From: Pseudorhodobacter antarcticus
GTDB lineage: Bacteria > Pseudomonadota > Alphaproteobacteria > Rhodobacterales > Rhodobacteraceae
Length of the DNA: 64,000 nucleotides
Direction: 5' to 3'
Assembly: GCA_945860375.1 (NCBI GenBank)
Contig: CAMAQR010000009.1
Coordinates: 31,510 to 95,509, forward strand
Below, in pieces: positions 43,317 through 51,650 of this stretch. Position 1 is the first letter of the stretch. Each line of letters opens with the position of its first letter. The position numbers and the translations under genes were made by a program. Below the pieces are notes generated by a model. That model was not told where the DNA came from, did not search any database, and saw only the letters and a list, made by a program, of their open reading frames with translations.

Positions 43317-44422
43317 TGCAGACCGTTGGCATTGTTGGGCTGGGCACCATGGGTCTGGGCATCGCGCAAGTGTTTGCACAGGCAGGCTTTGCCACCATCG
43401 CCACCGACGCCCACGCCCCCGCCCGCACCTCCGCCCCTGCCCGCATGGAACAGGCGCTGACCGACCGCGTCACCGCCGGAAAGCTGACCGCTGCGGCGCG
43501 GGACGCCACCCTGTCCAAGCTGACCGTGGTGGAAAGCCTGACCGCACTGGCCCCCTGCGCATTGGTGATCGAGGCGATTGTGGAACGGTTGGACGCCAAG
43601 CAGGCGCTGTTCGCCGCGCTGGAATCCATCCTGACACCGGATGCGGTGCTGGCCACCAACACCTCGTCCATTCCTGTCAGCACCATCGCAAGCACCGCAC
43701 AACACCGTGGCCGCGTTCTGGCACTGCATTTCTTCAACCCGCCCACAGCGATGAAGCTGGTCGAACTGGCCCCCCACGCAGGCACAAACACCGATGCGCT
43801 GACTTTGGCACGGCAATTGACCGAAGCCGCAGGCAAGACCGTCATCCAATGCCCAGACCGCCCCGGTTTCATCGTCAACCGCTGTGCCCGCCCCTATTAC
43901 GGCGAGGCCTTGGCCTTGTTGGCAGAAGGGCACATCGCGGCACAGATCGACGCGGCGATGATGGCGCAGGGCTACCGGCTTGGCCCTTTCGCGTTGATCG
44001 ACCTGATCGGGGCCGACATCAATCTGGCCGCCACCGAAGGGCTGTCCGCGGCGATGGCAAACCACCCCCGCTATCACGTCTTTGATGCCCTGCGCGCGCA
44101 AGTAGCCTCGGGCCATCTGGGCCGCAAGACCGGGCAAGGCTTCCTCCATCCCGCCCTGGTGCAGCCTGCCGCCAATCCAGCAATCGCCCTGCGCATAGAA
44201 GCCACCCTGATCAACGAGGCCGCATGGCTGCTGGCCGAGGGCGGCACCACGCCCGCAGGCATCGACACCGCAATGAAACTGGGCCTGAACTTTCCGCGCG
44301 GCCCGTTTGAAGCTTTGGCGCAGTATGGCAAACCTGCCATACTGGCGACGCTGTCCGCCCTTGCCACCGCCAACCCCGGCCTGTCCCCCCGCTATGCCCC
44401 CGCCCCCTATCTGACCGAGTAA
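43313..44422 (+). CDS. 3-hydroxyacyl-CoA dehydrogenase
   Basis: A 369-residue NAD-dependent dehydrogenase. The Rossmann loop is GIVGLGTMGLGIAQVFAQAGF and the family signature is LHFFNPPTAMKLVELAPHAG, followed by DRPGFIVNRCARPYYGEAL. A second C-terminal 3HCDH_C-like repeat is present (about 290-369, IEATLINEAAWLLAEGGTT), as in PaaH-type proteins. It is coupled to the hydratase by ATGA and followed three bases later by the kynureninase-like gene. It probably oxidises a hydroxy-pimelyl- or adipyl-type CoA from the opened ring. Confidence 0.93.
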   Translation: MMQTVGIVGLGTMGLGIAQVFAQAGFATIATDAHAPARTSAPARMEQALTDRVTAGKLTAAARDATLSKLTVVESLTALAPCALVIEAIVERLDAKQALFAALESILTPDAVLATNTSSIPVSTIASTAQHRGRVLALHFFNPPTAMKLVELAPHAGTNTDALTLARQLTEAAGKTVIQCPDRPGFIVNRCARPYYGEALALLAEGHIAAQIDAAMMAQGYRLGPFALIDLIGADINLAATEGLSAAMANHPRYHVFDALRAQVASGHLGRKTGQGFLHPALVQPAANPAIALRIEATLINEAAWLLAEGGTTPAGIDTAMKLGLNFPRGPFEALAQYGKPAILATLSALATANPGLSPRYAPAPYLTE

Positions 44423-44425
44423 CCC

Positions 44426-45550
44426 ATGTCCGACACCTATTTCCTCTACCATTCCATCGGCATGTACCCCGGCAAGGCCCGCGATCTGGCCGGGGCCTTG
44501 GCTGAATTCGCTTTTGTCTGGGGCAAGCCGGATGATGGCCAATGGGCCTATGCCCTTGGGGCTAGGGCGCGGTTCATCGACCGCTGGCGGGCCATTCTGA
44601 ACGCCCCCCCGCACAGCTTGACCACCACCGAAAACGTTACCGCGTCTTTCCACACCCTGCTGGCATCGCTGCCGCAAGGGCATCTGAAGGGCCGTCGCGT
44701 GTTGGTGGGGGCCGATTGTTTTCCCTCCAACCACTTTCTGTTGGCGGGGATGGCCGAGAAATACGGCTTCACCCTGCACACTGTGCCCCTGCGGCAAGGC
44801 GCGGCCTATGTCGAGGACGATGATTTCATCGACGCCTGGACGCCCGATGTGGGGCTTGCCCTGCTGACATGGGTGTCCTCGACCTCCAGCCACCGCATCG
44901 ACCTGCACCGCATGGTCGCGCATGGCCGCCGCATGGGGTCACTGATCGGCACCGACATCACCCAAGCGGCGGGCCTGATCCCCTATGACGTGATGGCCCC
45001 CGAGGTGGATTTCACCCTGTCCACCAGCTTGAAATGGATGTGCGGCACGCCGGGCGCGGGGGTTTTATACGTCTCGCCGCGCCTGATTGCGCATTGCCAC
45101 CCCGAACTGCGCGGCTGGTTTTCGCAACCCAACCCGTTCAACTGGGACATCACCGCCTTTGCCTACGCCCCCGACATTCGCCGCTTTGACAACGGCACAC
45201 CGGGGGTGATGGCGGCTCTGGCCAGCCTGCCTGCGCTGGACTGGCACGCGGGTCAGGACATGTCGGCCCTGTTGGCGCACAACCGCGACCTGACCGCCCG
45301 GCTGATCGCGGCAGCGGATGATCTGGCCCTGCCCCTGCTGACGCCCCGCGATCCCGCCAAACGCGGCGGTTCGATCATGCTGCGGCTGCCTGACAGCCAC
45401 CCCGCCCCGCAAATCGTGGGCGCCCTGCGTGCCCAAGGCATCACCACCGATGCCCGCAGCCAAACGTTGCGCCTGTCGCCCGGCGCTCTGACCACGCTGA
45501 CGGGCGTTGAGACATTGATCGCAGCACTGACAGCGTTGCTGCGCAGCTAA
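44426..45550 (+). CDS. kynureninase-like class V PLP enzyme of unknown substrate
   Basis: A 374-residue fold-type I enzyme that resembles kynureninase but is not orthologous to kynU. IGTDITQAAGLIPYDVMAPEVDF holds the Asp that contacts PLP nitrogen, and the Schiff-base Lys is residue 203 in STSLKWMCGTPGAGVLYVSP (kynureninase has YKYLN-GPGG). The N-terminus MSDTYFLYHSIGMYPG is unusual, while LTTTENVTASFHTLLASLP matches the cofactor region. It is three bases after the 3-hydroxyacyl-CoA dehydrogenase, so it is part of the anthranilate arm. Hydrolytic C-C cleavage of a beta-keto or kynurenine-like amino acid is possible; a plain aminotransferase or desulfurase-like role is not excluded. Confidence 0.85.
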   Translation: MSDTYFLYHSIGMYPGKARDLAGALAEFAFVWGKPDDGQWAYALGARARFIDRWRAILNAPPHSLTTTENVTASFHTLLASLPQGHLKGRRVLVGADCFPSNHFLLAGMAEKYGFTLHTVPLRQGAAYVEDDDFIDAWTPDVGLALLTWVSSTSSHRIDLHRMVAHGRRMGSLIGTDITQAAGLIPYDVMAPEVDFTLSTSLKWMCGTPGAGVLYVSPRLIAHCHPELRGWFSQPNPFNWDITAFAYAPDIRRFDNGTPGVMAALASLPALDWHAGQDMSALLAHNRDLTARLIAAADDLALPLLTPRDPAKRGGSIMLRLPDSHPAPQIVGALRAQGITTDARSQTLRLSPGALTTLTGVETLIAALTALLRS

Positions 45551-46110
45551 GACCGCCGCCCCGGACGATGGGTGGCCGCCACCCGCGCCACCTCTTCGTA
45601 AATGCCCGACAGCACATTCAGCGTGCGCGCCGCCTCGGCCAGCCGTACCGAAAACCCCGGCAAGCTGGCGATTTCGGTCAGCAGCAACCGACGGCGCAGC
45701 GCGCTGTAGTCATCGGTCACCCGCCGTCCGTCGTCCGTACATTGATAGGTCACACCGGACCGCCCAGCCCCCTTGCGTTCCACCAGCCCCGCCCCCAACA
45801 GCTTGCGCAGCGAATACTGCATGTTGGGCACATCATCGCGGTTGGTCAGCCGCGCCAGATCCTTCATCGTCTTGGGCCGCTCATTCATCCGGATGATGTG
45901 CAAAAGCGCGTTCTCCGGCCCCGTCGCCGCCAGATCGCACACCCCGGCCAGACATTCCGACTGCCAGCGCCCGAATCCCTCAAACGTCCGCATCAGCGCG
46001 AATTCCAACTCGGTCGCCTCAACCTCGACCGCCGATTGCGCCAGATGCCAGCGGTAATCAAACCCTGACTCCACCGCATCATTTTGAACTTGAACGATTT
46101 TTTTCACCAT
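45547..46110 (-). CDS. winged-helix (MarR-like) transcriptional regulator
   Basis: A 187-residue DNA-binding protein. The winged-helix part is PENALLHIIRMNERPKTMKDLARLTNRDDVPNM with recognition helix NMQYSLRKLLGAGLVERKGAGRSGVTYQCTDDG. The C-terminal RLAEAARTLNVLSGIYEEVARV is a likely dimer helix. An N-terminal extension of about 55 residues (YRWHLAQSAVEVEATELEFALMRTFEGFGRWQ) is longer than in typical MarR proteins. It is convergent with the kynureninase-like gene (stops overlap) and divergent from the flavin monooxygenase, whose transcription it most likely controls. Confidence 0.82.
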   Translation of the reverse strand: MVKKIVQVQNDAVESGFDYRWHLAQSAVEVEATELEFALMRTFEGFGRWQSECLAGVCDLAATGPENALLHIIRMNERPKTMKDLARLTNRDDVPNMQYSLRKLLGAGLVERKGAGRSGVTYQCTDDGRRVTDDYSALRRRLLLTEIASLPGFSVRLAEAARTLNVLSGIYEEVARVAATHRPGRRS

Positions 46111-46154
46111 GTCGCGCGCCCCCTGCCAGCCCCCACAATCCCCCGCAAAACCCG

Positions 46155-46182
46155 TTGACGCAATGCGATTTTACGATAGACT
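46155..46182 (+). promoter_or_regulatory. sigma-70-type promoter candidate for the flavin monooxygenase gene
   Basis: TTGACG at 46155-46160 and TAGACT at 46177-46182 are separated by 16 bases in a locally AT-rich stretch. Directly downstream, TTTCAAACATAAAATAAATC contains a half of the TTTCAA site seen in the palindromes. The gene starts at 46223 after AGGGAGACC. Confidence 0.5.
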
Positions 46183-46222
46183 TTCAAACATAAAATAAAT
46201 CAAAAACCACAGGGAGACCATC

Positions 46223-47314
46223 ATGACTCAGAACCCGATGCTGTCGGGCGACCGCTTCCGCTTGGGCACTTTTTCCAGCAACTGCTCCTCCGGCATGACA
46301 CCCACCAAGATTGCCGAGCGTTGGGACAATTCCTGGGACAACAACCTGAAGCTGGCAAAAATGCTGGATGAGGCCGGGATTGATTTCATGTTGCCGATCG
46401 CGCGCTGGATCGGCTATGGCGGCGAAACCGATTTTCACGGCAACGTGCTGGAGACGATGACCTGGGCCGCGGGCCTGCTGGCGGCCACCAAGAACATCGC
46501 GGTGTTTGCCACCATCCACACCGCCGCCAACCACCCGGCGGTGGTGGCCAAACAGATCGCCACCATCGACCAGATTGGCCATGGCCGCGCAGGTCTGAAC
46601 ATCGTCGCTGGCTGGAACAAGCCAGAATATGAGGCCTTGGGTCTGACCCTGCCCGATGACCATGAAACCCGCTATGCTTATGCGCAGGAATGGTTCGATC
46701 TGATCCGCAAGCTATGGGCATCGAACGAACATTTCGATTGGGATGGCAAATACTTCAAGGCCAAGAAGATCAAGGGCAACCCGGCCCCGGTGCGCGGGTC
46801 GGTCCCGATCATCAATGCCGCAGGCAGCCCGCAGGGGCGTGAGTTTGCCACCGACAACGCCAACTTCCTGTTCACCCCGGCGATTGATCTCGACCGCTCC
46901 AAAGGTGAAATCGCGGATCTGAAGGCGCAGGCCAAGGCCAAAGGCCGCAAGATCGATGTGCTGACCTTCAGCCACGTCATTTGCCGCCCCACCCGCGCGG
47001 AGGCCGAGGCTTTTGCCAAGCACACAGCGGTCGACAACGGCGACACCGACGCCATCGACAATCTGGTGAACCTGCAATTCGCCCATGCCCACAGCTTTCC
47101 CCACGATCTGTTGGCGCAGATCAAGCACCTGTTCGCGCTGGGGCATGGCGGCTTTCCGCTGATCGGCACGCCAGATGACGTGGCCGAAGGCATCCTGAAA
47201 CTGCACGCGACGGGTTTTGCGGGCACCACCCTGTCCTTTGTCGATTACGTCGCCGAATTCCCCTATTTCCGCGACGAAGTGCTGCCGAAACTGACAGCGG
47301 CGGGGATACGCTAG
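46223..47314 (+). CDS. LLM-class flavin-dependent monooxygenase (RutA/SfnG-like)
   Basis: A 363-residue bacterial luciferase-like TIM barrel. GYGGETDFHGNVLETMTWAAGLLAAT, VFATIHTAANHPAVVAKQIATIDQIGHGRAGLNIVAGWNKPEYEALG and the HGGFPLIGTPDDVAEGI segment follow the RutA (pyrimidine oxygenase) and SfnG (dimethylsulfone) group. These reduced-flavin enzymes split C-N or C-S bonds. The start follows a good AGGGAGACC site. A separate flavin reductase gene 116 bases downstream would supply FMNH2. An N-heterocycle or an amide is a reasonable substrate class in this aromatic-amine setting, but nothing fixes it. Confidence 0.88.
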   Translation: MTQNPMLSGDRFRLGTFSSNCSSGMTPTKIAERWDNSWDNNLKLAKMLDEAGIDFMLPIARWIGYGGETDFHGNVLETMTWAAGLLAATKNIAVFATIHTAANHPAVVAKQIATIDQIGHGRAGLNIVAGWNKPEYEALGLTLPDDHETRYAYAQEWFDLIRKLWASNEHFDWDGKYFKAKKIKGNPAPVRGSVPIINAAGSPQGREFATDNANFLFTPAIDLDRSKGEIADLKAQAKAKGRKIDVLTFSHVICRPTRAEAEAFAKHTAVDNGDTDAIDNLVNLQFAHAHSFPHDLLAQIKHLFALGHGGFPLIGTPDDVAEGILKLHATGFAGTTLSFVDYVAEFPYFRDEVLPKLTAAGIR

Positions 47315-47430
47315 GCCGGGCCGGGGCCAGATTTTTCGGTGGCCCCGCCCCGTCAACCCTTTGCCTTCGGGCAAATATCCCCTACCTACAGCCTCGCCGG
47401 ACGCATCGGCGAGGCCACCAAGGACGCGCC

Positions 47431-47922
47431 ATGACATCGCCAGACCCGATCAGTTTCCGAACCGCCATGCGCGGCGTCATCGGCAATTGCAGCCTGATCA
47501 CCACCGGCACCGGGGATGAGGCCAACGGGCTGATCGTCACTTCGGCGGTGTCGCTGTCGGTTGAGCCGCCAACGCTGCTGGTTTGCGTCAACCGCCAATC
47601 CTCCAGCTTTGCCGTGTTGAAGGCGACCGGCTTTTTTGGCTGGTCCTGCCTTGGTGCCGCGCATCAGCCGGTGGCCGAGCGATTTTCCGGTGTGACCGGC
47701 GTCAAAGGCCCAGCCCGATATGACGGTGCGGAATGGGAAACGGCAGTGACTGGCGCGCGCCTGTTGGTGGGGGCACCGACGGCCTTTGACTGCACGATCG
47801 ACGAGATGATTGACCGCGCCACCCACACCATCGTTATTGGCCAGGTTCAGGCCATCCGCAGCACGCCCGATGCGGGCGCCCTGACCTATTGGAATGGCGC
47901 CTATCGGGCGCTGAGCGCGTAA
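47431..47922 (+). CDS. flavin reductase (HpaC/DIM6-NTAB family)
   Basis: A 163-residue FMN-binding split-barrel protein. FRTAMRGVIGNCSLITTGTGDEANGLIVTSAVSLSVEPPTLLVCVNRQS is the flavin-binding N-terminus of the family, and HTIVIGQVQAIRSTPDAGALTYWNGAYRAL is the usual end. Such reductases give reduced flavin to two-component monooxygenases using NAD(P)H. Its position right after the LLM monooxygenase on the same strand makes that enzyme the natural partner. A degenerate dispersed element (GCAAATATCC, about 47371-47380) lies between the two genes. Confidence 0.92.
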   Translation: MTSPDPISFRTAMRGVIGNCSLITTGTGDEANGLIVTSAVSLSVEPPTLLVCVNRQSSSFAVLKATGFFGWSCLGAAHQPVAERFSGVTGVKGPARYDGAEWETAVTGARLLVGAPTAFDCTIDEMIDRATHTIVIGQVQAIRSTPDAGALTYWNGAYRALSA

Positions 47923-47930
47923 ACCCTGCT

Positions 47931-47951
47931 GCCCCGGACGTGATCCGGGGC
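47931..47951. repeat. palindromic repeat of the common alphaproteobacterial CCCCGGA type
   Basis: GCCCCGGA and TCCGGGGC flank CGTGA. The form CCCCGGAC-TGATCCGGGG is a widespread alphaproteobacterial intergenic palindrome. A related degraded arm (GGCTTGGACCCAGGGTCAG) continues to the 3' end of iorB at 48004. It lies between convergent genes and may end transcription in both directions. Confidence 0.6.
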
Positions 47952-48003
47952 CTCGGATCGCAGGAATGGCCCGGATCAGCTGCGGTTAGGCTTGGACCCA
48001 GGG

Positions 48004-49515
48004 TCAGACGAAACTGCGCACCGTGGCCAAAGCCCCCGCCAGCGCCTTGCCCTCTTCATCCTGCAAAGCCGCCTCGCGCAGCCGCCGCGCCCAATCGGCC
48101 GCGTCCGGGCGGCCCGCAACCAAAGCGACCCCCTCCAGCACCCGATCAAACTTGGACAGCCCACGCGCATGGGTGTCGGAATAGCCTTTGATCAACCGCC
48201 GACAGCGGATGACCTCGACCGCCAGATCGTAATCCCGGTCCAGATAGCCCATGGCAACGGCCAACCACGCCTCCAGATGTGCCACCTCTTGCGCGTGCCG
48301 AAGGCTGCCAAGACGCCGCTTTTTCATCCCCCCCAGAACGTACAACATCGCGAAACTGACCAAACCATCGGTGCGCAACCGCCGCCCCTTGTTGAACAGC
48401 CGGTCAATCCGCGCCATCCACTTCGGGCTGGCCGCCAGTTTTGCCCCCATCCCGGCGGGCATCAGCCCGACGATTTCCTCGGCGCGCGGGTGCAGAAATT
48501 CCGTCACCTGCACCACATTGCCCGTCTTCGCGCCCATCTCGGCCGCGATCCGATCCGCCCGCCCGGCGCGGGTTTTCAAATCAGCCACCCGGATCACATC
48601 ATCATAAGCCATCGCATTGGCGAGGTATTTGGCCGCCTGTTGTGTCAGATCATAGGGCGCGCGATCACGGGCCAGAACGGCTTCCAGCCGCGTCAGGTAA
48701 ACCGCCCCATAGGCCAGATCCTGAAATTCAACCACCTTGCGCAGGCCCAGCACGGCCATTTCGGCCACCGGCAAACGCCCGGCGCGGTCTGCCAGATCTT
48801 GCCAAAGCTGCAGCAAAGCGGCGGGGCCGATGGGCCGCACCGGCCGCTTGGCCGCAACCGCAACCACATCCAGCTTGCCCTGCGCCGCCTCGTACCCGGC
48901 GGCAAAGGCGCGCAGAGATGCCGCAGCGCCCTTGCCATCAATCACCGCCTCAAACGCTGCGCGCGGAAAGGGCAGCACCTCGGACCCCGCCAGAGCACCA
49001 AACAGGCTGGCCGAAATCACCGAGCCCTGCGCCACCGCCAGCGCATCGAAATCCGCCGCAATGAACCGCCGCGCTGCAATTTCCGCCGCCGCCATGACCT
49101 CGGCGCTGTCGGCAATGCCATCTCCCGGCGTCATCTTTTCACTGACCGCCAGCGCGCGGTGGGTGGAGGTAATCAGCGTGGTGCGATCGGGGGTCACAAA
49201 CCCCCGCATGATCGACCGCCCGGCCTCCATCATCTCGGCGGTGATCATGATATCTACGTCGCCGCCCGCCGGCATCAGCGAAAAGATCGGCGTGGCCGGA
49301 CCAACCGGTGCCATCTCGACATAGTAAACCGTGGCCCCGGTGCGCTGCGCCACGCCCGCGACCGAAGTGGCCTGACAGATATAGCCATTGGCCCGCGCCA
49401 AGGCCTCAATCCAAGCCGTCAGCACACCGCCGCCCTGCCCGCCCACGGCCAGAACCGCCAGCTTGATGATGGTGTTCAGCGCGGGATCGGCGGTCAAATT
49501 CGATTGCAGCGTCAT
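48004..49515 (-). CDS. indolepyruvate-type oxidoreductase, beta/gamma subunit (IorB-like, long form)
   Basis: A 503-residue protein. The N-terminal 190 residues are the 2-oxoacid:acceptor oxidoreductase gamma domain, beginning with LAVLAVGGQGGGVLTAWIEALARANGY and continuing with SVAGVAQRTGATVYYVEM. The C-terminal 300 residues are a long extension (DUF6537-like) with KYLANAMAYDDVIRVADLKTRAGRADRI and YVLGGMKKRRLGSLRHAQEV. This long form pairs with a fused IorA in Rhodobacterales. The start at 49515 overlaps the IorA stop (ATGA). Together they should oxidise aryl pyruvates (indolepyruvate, phenylpyruvate) to acyl-CoA with ferredoxin as acceptor. Confidence 0.88.
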   Translation of the reverse strand: MTLQSNLTADPALNTIIKLAVLAVGGQGGGVLTAWIEALARANGYICQATSVAGVAQRTGATVYYVEMAPVGPATPIFSLMPAGGDVDIMITAEMMEAGRSIMRGFVTPDRTTLITSTHRALAVSEKMTPGDGIADSAEVMAAAEIAARRFIAADFDALAVAQGSVISASLFGALAGSEVLPFPRAAFEAVIDGKGAAASLRAFAAGYEAAQGKLDVVAVAAKRPVRPIGPAALLQLWQDLADRAGRLPVAEMAVLGLRKVVEFQDLAYGAVYLTRLEAVLARDRAPYDLTQQAAKYLANAMAYDDVIRVADLKTRAGRADRIAAEMGAKTGNVVQVTEFLHPRAEEIVGLMPAGMGAKLAASPKWMARIDRLFNKGRRLRTDGLVSFAMLYVLGGMKKRRLGSLRHAQEVAHLEAWLAVAMGYLDRDYDLAVEVIRCRRLIKGYSDTHARGLSKFDRVLEGVALVAGRPDAADWARRLREAALQDEEGKALAGALATVRSFV

Positions 49516-51650
49516 GCCCGGAACTCCAACCGTTTGGCGGTGCGGCGGGCTTGCAGCCAGCCAATGATGCGGGCGCGCAAGGCTGCGAACCGTGCTTCCC
49601 AAGCCCCCGGATTGTGGACCACATCGGCGCGGTAAAAGCTGGGGCATAGGATGGCGGCATCCGCCACCTCGCCACAGTTGCCGCAGCCGACACAGGATTG
49701 GTCAATGCTGGCCACCGGATCATCGCGCAGTGGATCATCCAGCCTTTTCAGGGACAACGACGGACAACCTGACAAACGGATACAAGCGTGATCGCCGGTG
49801 CAGGTGTCTTCATCCACGCCAAAGCGCGGAACATCGACCCGGCGGCCTTCCTTGATCGCCGCCGCCCGCAACGGCTTTTCGCGGCGCTGCTTGTTCAGCA
49901 TACACTCAGAGGAGGCGACAATCACATGCGGCCCCGGTGCGTCAGTGGTCAGCGCCTCGCGGATGGTGTCGCGCATCTGCTTGACGTCGTAGGTGCGGTC
50001 GATTTGGCGCACCCATGTGATGCCGATGCCGTTCAGCGCCTTGGAAATCGGGTTCTTGGTGGCCTTCGTCACGTTGTCGGCGCGGCTGGACATCACGTCC
50101 TGCCCCCCCGTCGCCGCCGAATAAAAGTTGTCCACCACAATCGCCACGCCATCAGACTTGTTGAAAGCCATATTGGTGAACGACGAACTCAACCCGTTGT
50201 GCCAGAACCCACCGTCGCCGATGATGGCCACCGCGCGTTTGTCGCCGCCGCCGTCAAAGGCCCCGTTGGCCGCTGGCCCCAAACCATAGCCCATCGTGGC
50301 CCCACCGATTTCAAACGGCGGCAGGCTGGCGAACAGATGACAACCGATGTCGGCGGCAATCTGATGCTTGCCCAATTCCTTTTCCACCAGCTTCATCGCG
50401 GCAAAGATCGGGCGTTCCGGGCAGCCGGTGCAGAACCCCGGCGGGCGGATCGGCACGGTTTTCGACAGGTCGGGAATGGCCGGGCGGTCTTGATTGGGCG
50501 CGCGCACCACGGCGGCCAGCATCGCGGGCGCAGCGGTTTTCAGGAACCCAGTGACGGCCTCCAGCATCACCGCCCCGGTGTATTCACCCGCCTGCGGGAA
50601 CAGGCCCTTGCCGTGCAAACGCACCTGCGATTCGGCGCGATAAAGGAAAGATCCAAGCTGCGTTTCTATAAACTCCGGCTGGCCCTCCTCGACCACCAGC
50701 ACATGGTCCTTGCCGGCGCAAAACGCCAGAAACTCGCCAGATATCAACGGATAAGTCACGTTCAGCACATAGATCGGCACTTGGGTTGCGCCATAAACAT
50801 CCGCCAAACCCAACCGTTGCAGCGCCCGGATCAGGCCGTTGTACATGCCACCTTGCACCACGATGCCAAAATCGGCTTGCGGCCCAAGCACCTCGTTCAA
50901 GCCACGTTCCCGGATGAACCGCTCCGCCGCGGGCCAGCGGTTTTTCACCTTGTCCTGTTCATGTGCGAAAGACATCGGCGGCAGCACCACGCGGGCGAAG
51001 TCGCTGCGGGGGTTGGCCACGGCATCGCGCACGGTCAGCGCCGGGCGGACATTGTCGCGGGTCTGGAAGCTGCCCGTCACATGGCAAGACCGGATGCGCA
51101 CCATCAGCATGACGGGGGTGTTGCTGGCCTCTGACAGCTCAAACCCGTCGCCCACCGCCTTGACGATGGCGGGCAGGTTGGGGCGCGGATCCAGCAACCA
51201 GAATTGTGATTTCATTGCAAAGGCATGGCTGCGTTCCTGCATGATGCTGGACCCTTCGCCGTAATCCTCGCCGACGATCACCAATGCCCCGCCCGTCACC
51301 CCGGACGACGCCAGATTGGCCAGCGCGTCTGACGCCACATTGACGCCAACCGACCCTTTGAACGTCACCGCACCGCGAATGGGATAATGCACCGATGCTG
51401 CCAACATCGCCGCCGCCGCCGCTTCGTTTGCGTTGGCCTCAAACCGCACGCCAAGTTCGCCCAGCAGGTCTTGCGCATCGGCCAACACGTCCATCAGATG
51501 CGAAATCGGCGCGCCCTGATAGCCGCCCACATAGCCCACCCCGTTTTCCAGCAGCGCCTTGGTGATCGCGAGAATGCCTTCCCCGGTAAAGGTTTCGCCC
51601 GCGCCCAGACGCAGATCTTCGACTTCGGCTTTGAAAGAACGTTCGGCCAT
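49512..51650 (-). CDS. indolepyruvate-type oxidoreductase, alpha subunit (IorA-like)
   Basis: A 712-residue thiamine diphosphate enzyme. Domain 1 (about 15-200) has GYVGGYQGAPISHLMDVL and FEANANEAAAAAMLAASVHYPIRGAVTFKGSVG. The thiamine/metal-binding domain (about 400-580) begins with the cluster-like PGFCTGCPERPIFAAMK and has AIIGDGGFWHNGLSSS with the GDG metal site. The C-terminal ferredoxin part has CTGDHACIRLSGCP and CVGCGNCGEVADAAILCP, giving two [4Fe-4S] sites. Coupled to the MarR gene upstream (TAATG) and IorB downstream (ATGA). In a tryptophan-degrading cluster, indolepyruvate or another aryl pyruvate is the likely substrate. Confidence 0.9.
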   Translation of the reverse strand: MAERSFKAEVEDLRLGAGETFTGEGILAITKALLENGVGYVGGYQGAPISHLMDVLADAQDLLGELGVRFEANANEAAAAAMLAASVHYPIRGAVTFKGSVGVNVASDALANLASSGVTGGALVIVGEDYGEGSSIMQERSHAFAMKSQFWLLDPRPNLPAIVKAVGDGFELSEASNTPVMLMVRIRSCHVTGSFQTRDNVRPALTVRDAVANPRSDFARVVLPPMSFAHEQDKVKNRWPAAERFIRERGLNEVLGPQADFGIVVQGGMYNGLIRALQRLGLADVYGATQVPIYVLNVTYPLISGEFLAFCAGKDHVLVVEEGQPEFIETQLGSFLYRAESQVRLHGKGLFPQAGEYTGAVMLEAVTGFLKTAAPAMLAAVVRAPNQDRPAIPDLSKTVPIRPPGFCTGCPERPIFAAMKLVEKELGKHQIAADIGCHLFASLPPFEIGGATMGYGLGPAANGAFDGGGDKRAVAIIGDGGFWHNGLSSSFTNMAFNKSDGVAIVVDNFYSAATGGQDVMSSRADNVTKATKNPISKALNGIGITWVRQIDRTYDVKQMRDTIREALTTDAPGPHVIVASSECMLNKQRREKPLRAAAIKEGRRVDVPRFGVDEDTCTGDHACIRLSGCPSLSLKRLDDPLRDDPVASIDQSCVGCGNCGEVADAAILCPSFYRADVVHNPGAWEARFAALRARIIGWLQARRTAKRLEFRA

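Noticed and set aside
43082..44923. 613-residue minus-strand Gly-rich frame
   Set aside because: It is antisense to the hydratase, dehydrogenase and PLP enzyme genes; its Gly richness reflects Pro/Ala codons on the other strand.
47371..47380. GCAAATATCC as a further copy of the dispersed element
   Set aside because: Only the AAATATCC part matches; the rest (GCCTTCGG) differs, so it is noted as a weak relative rather than counted.
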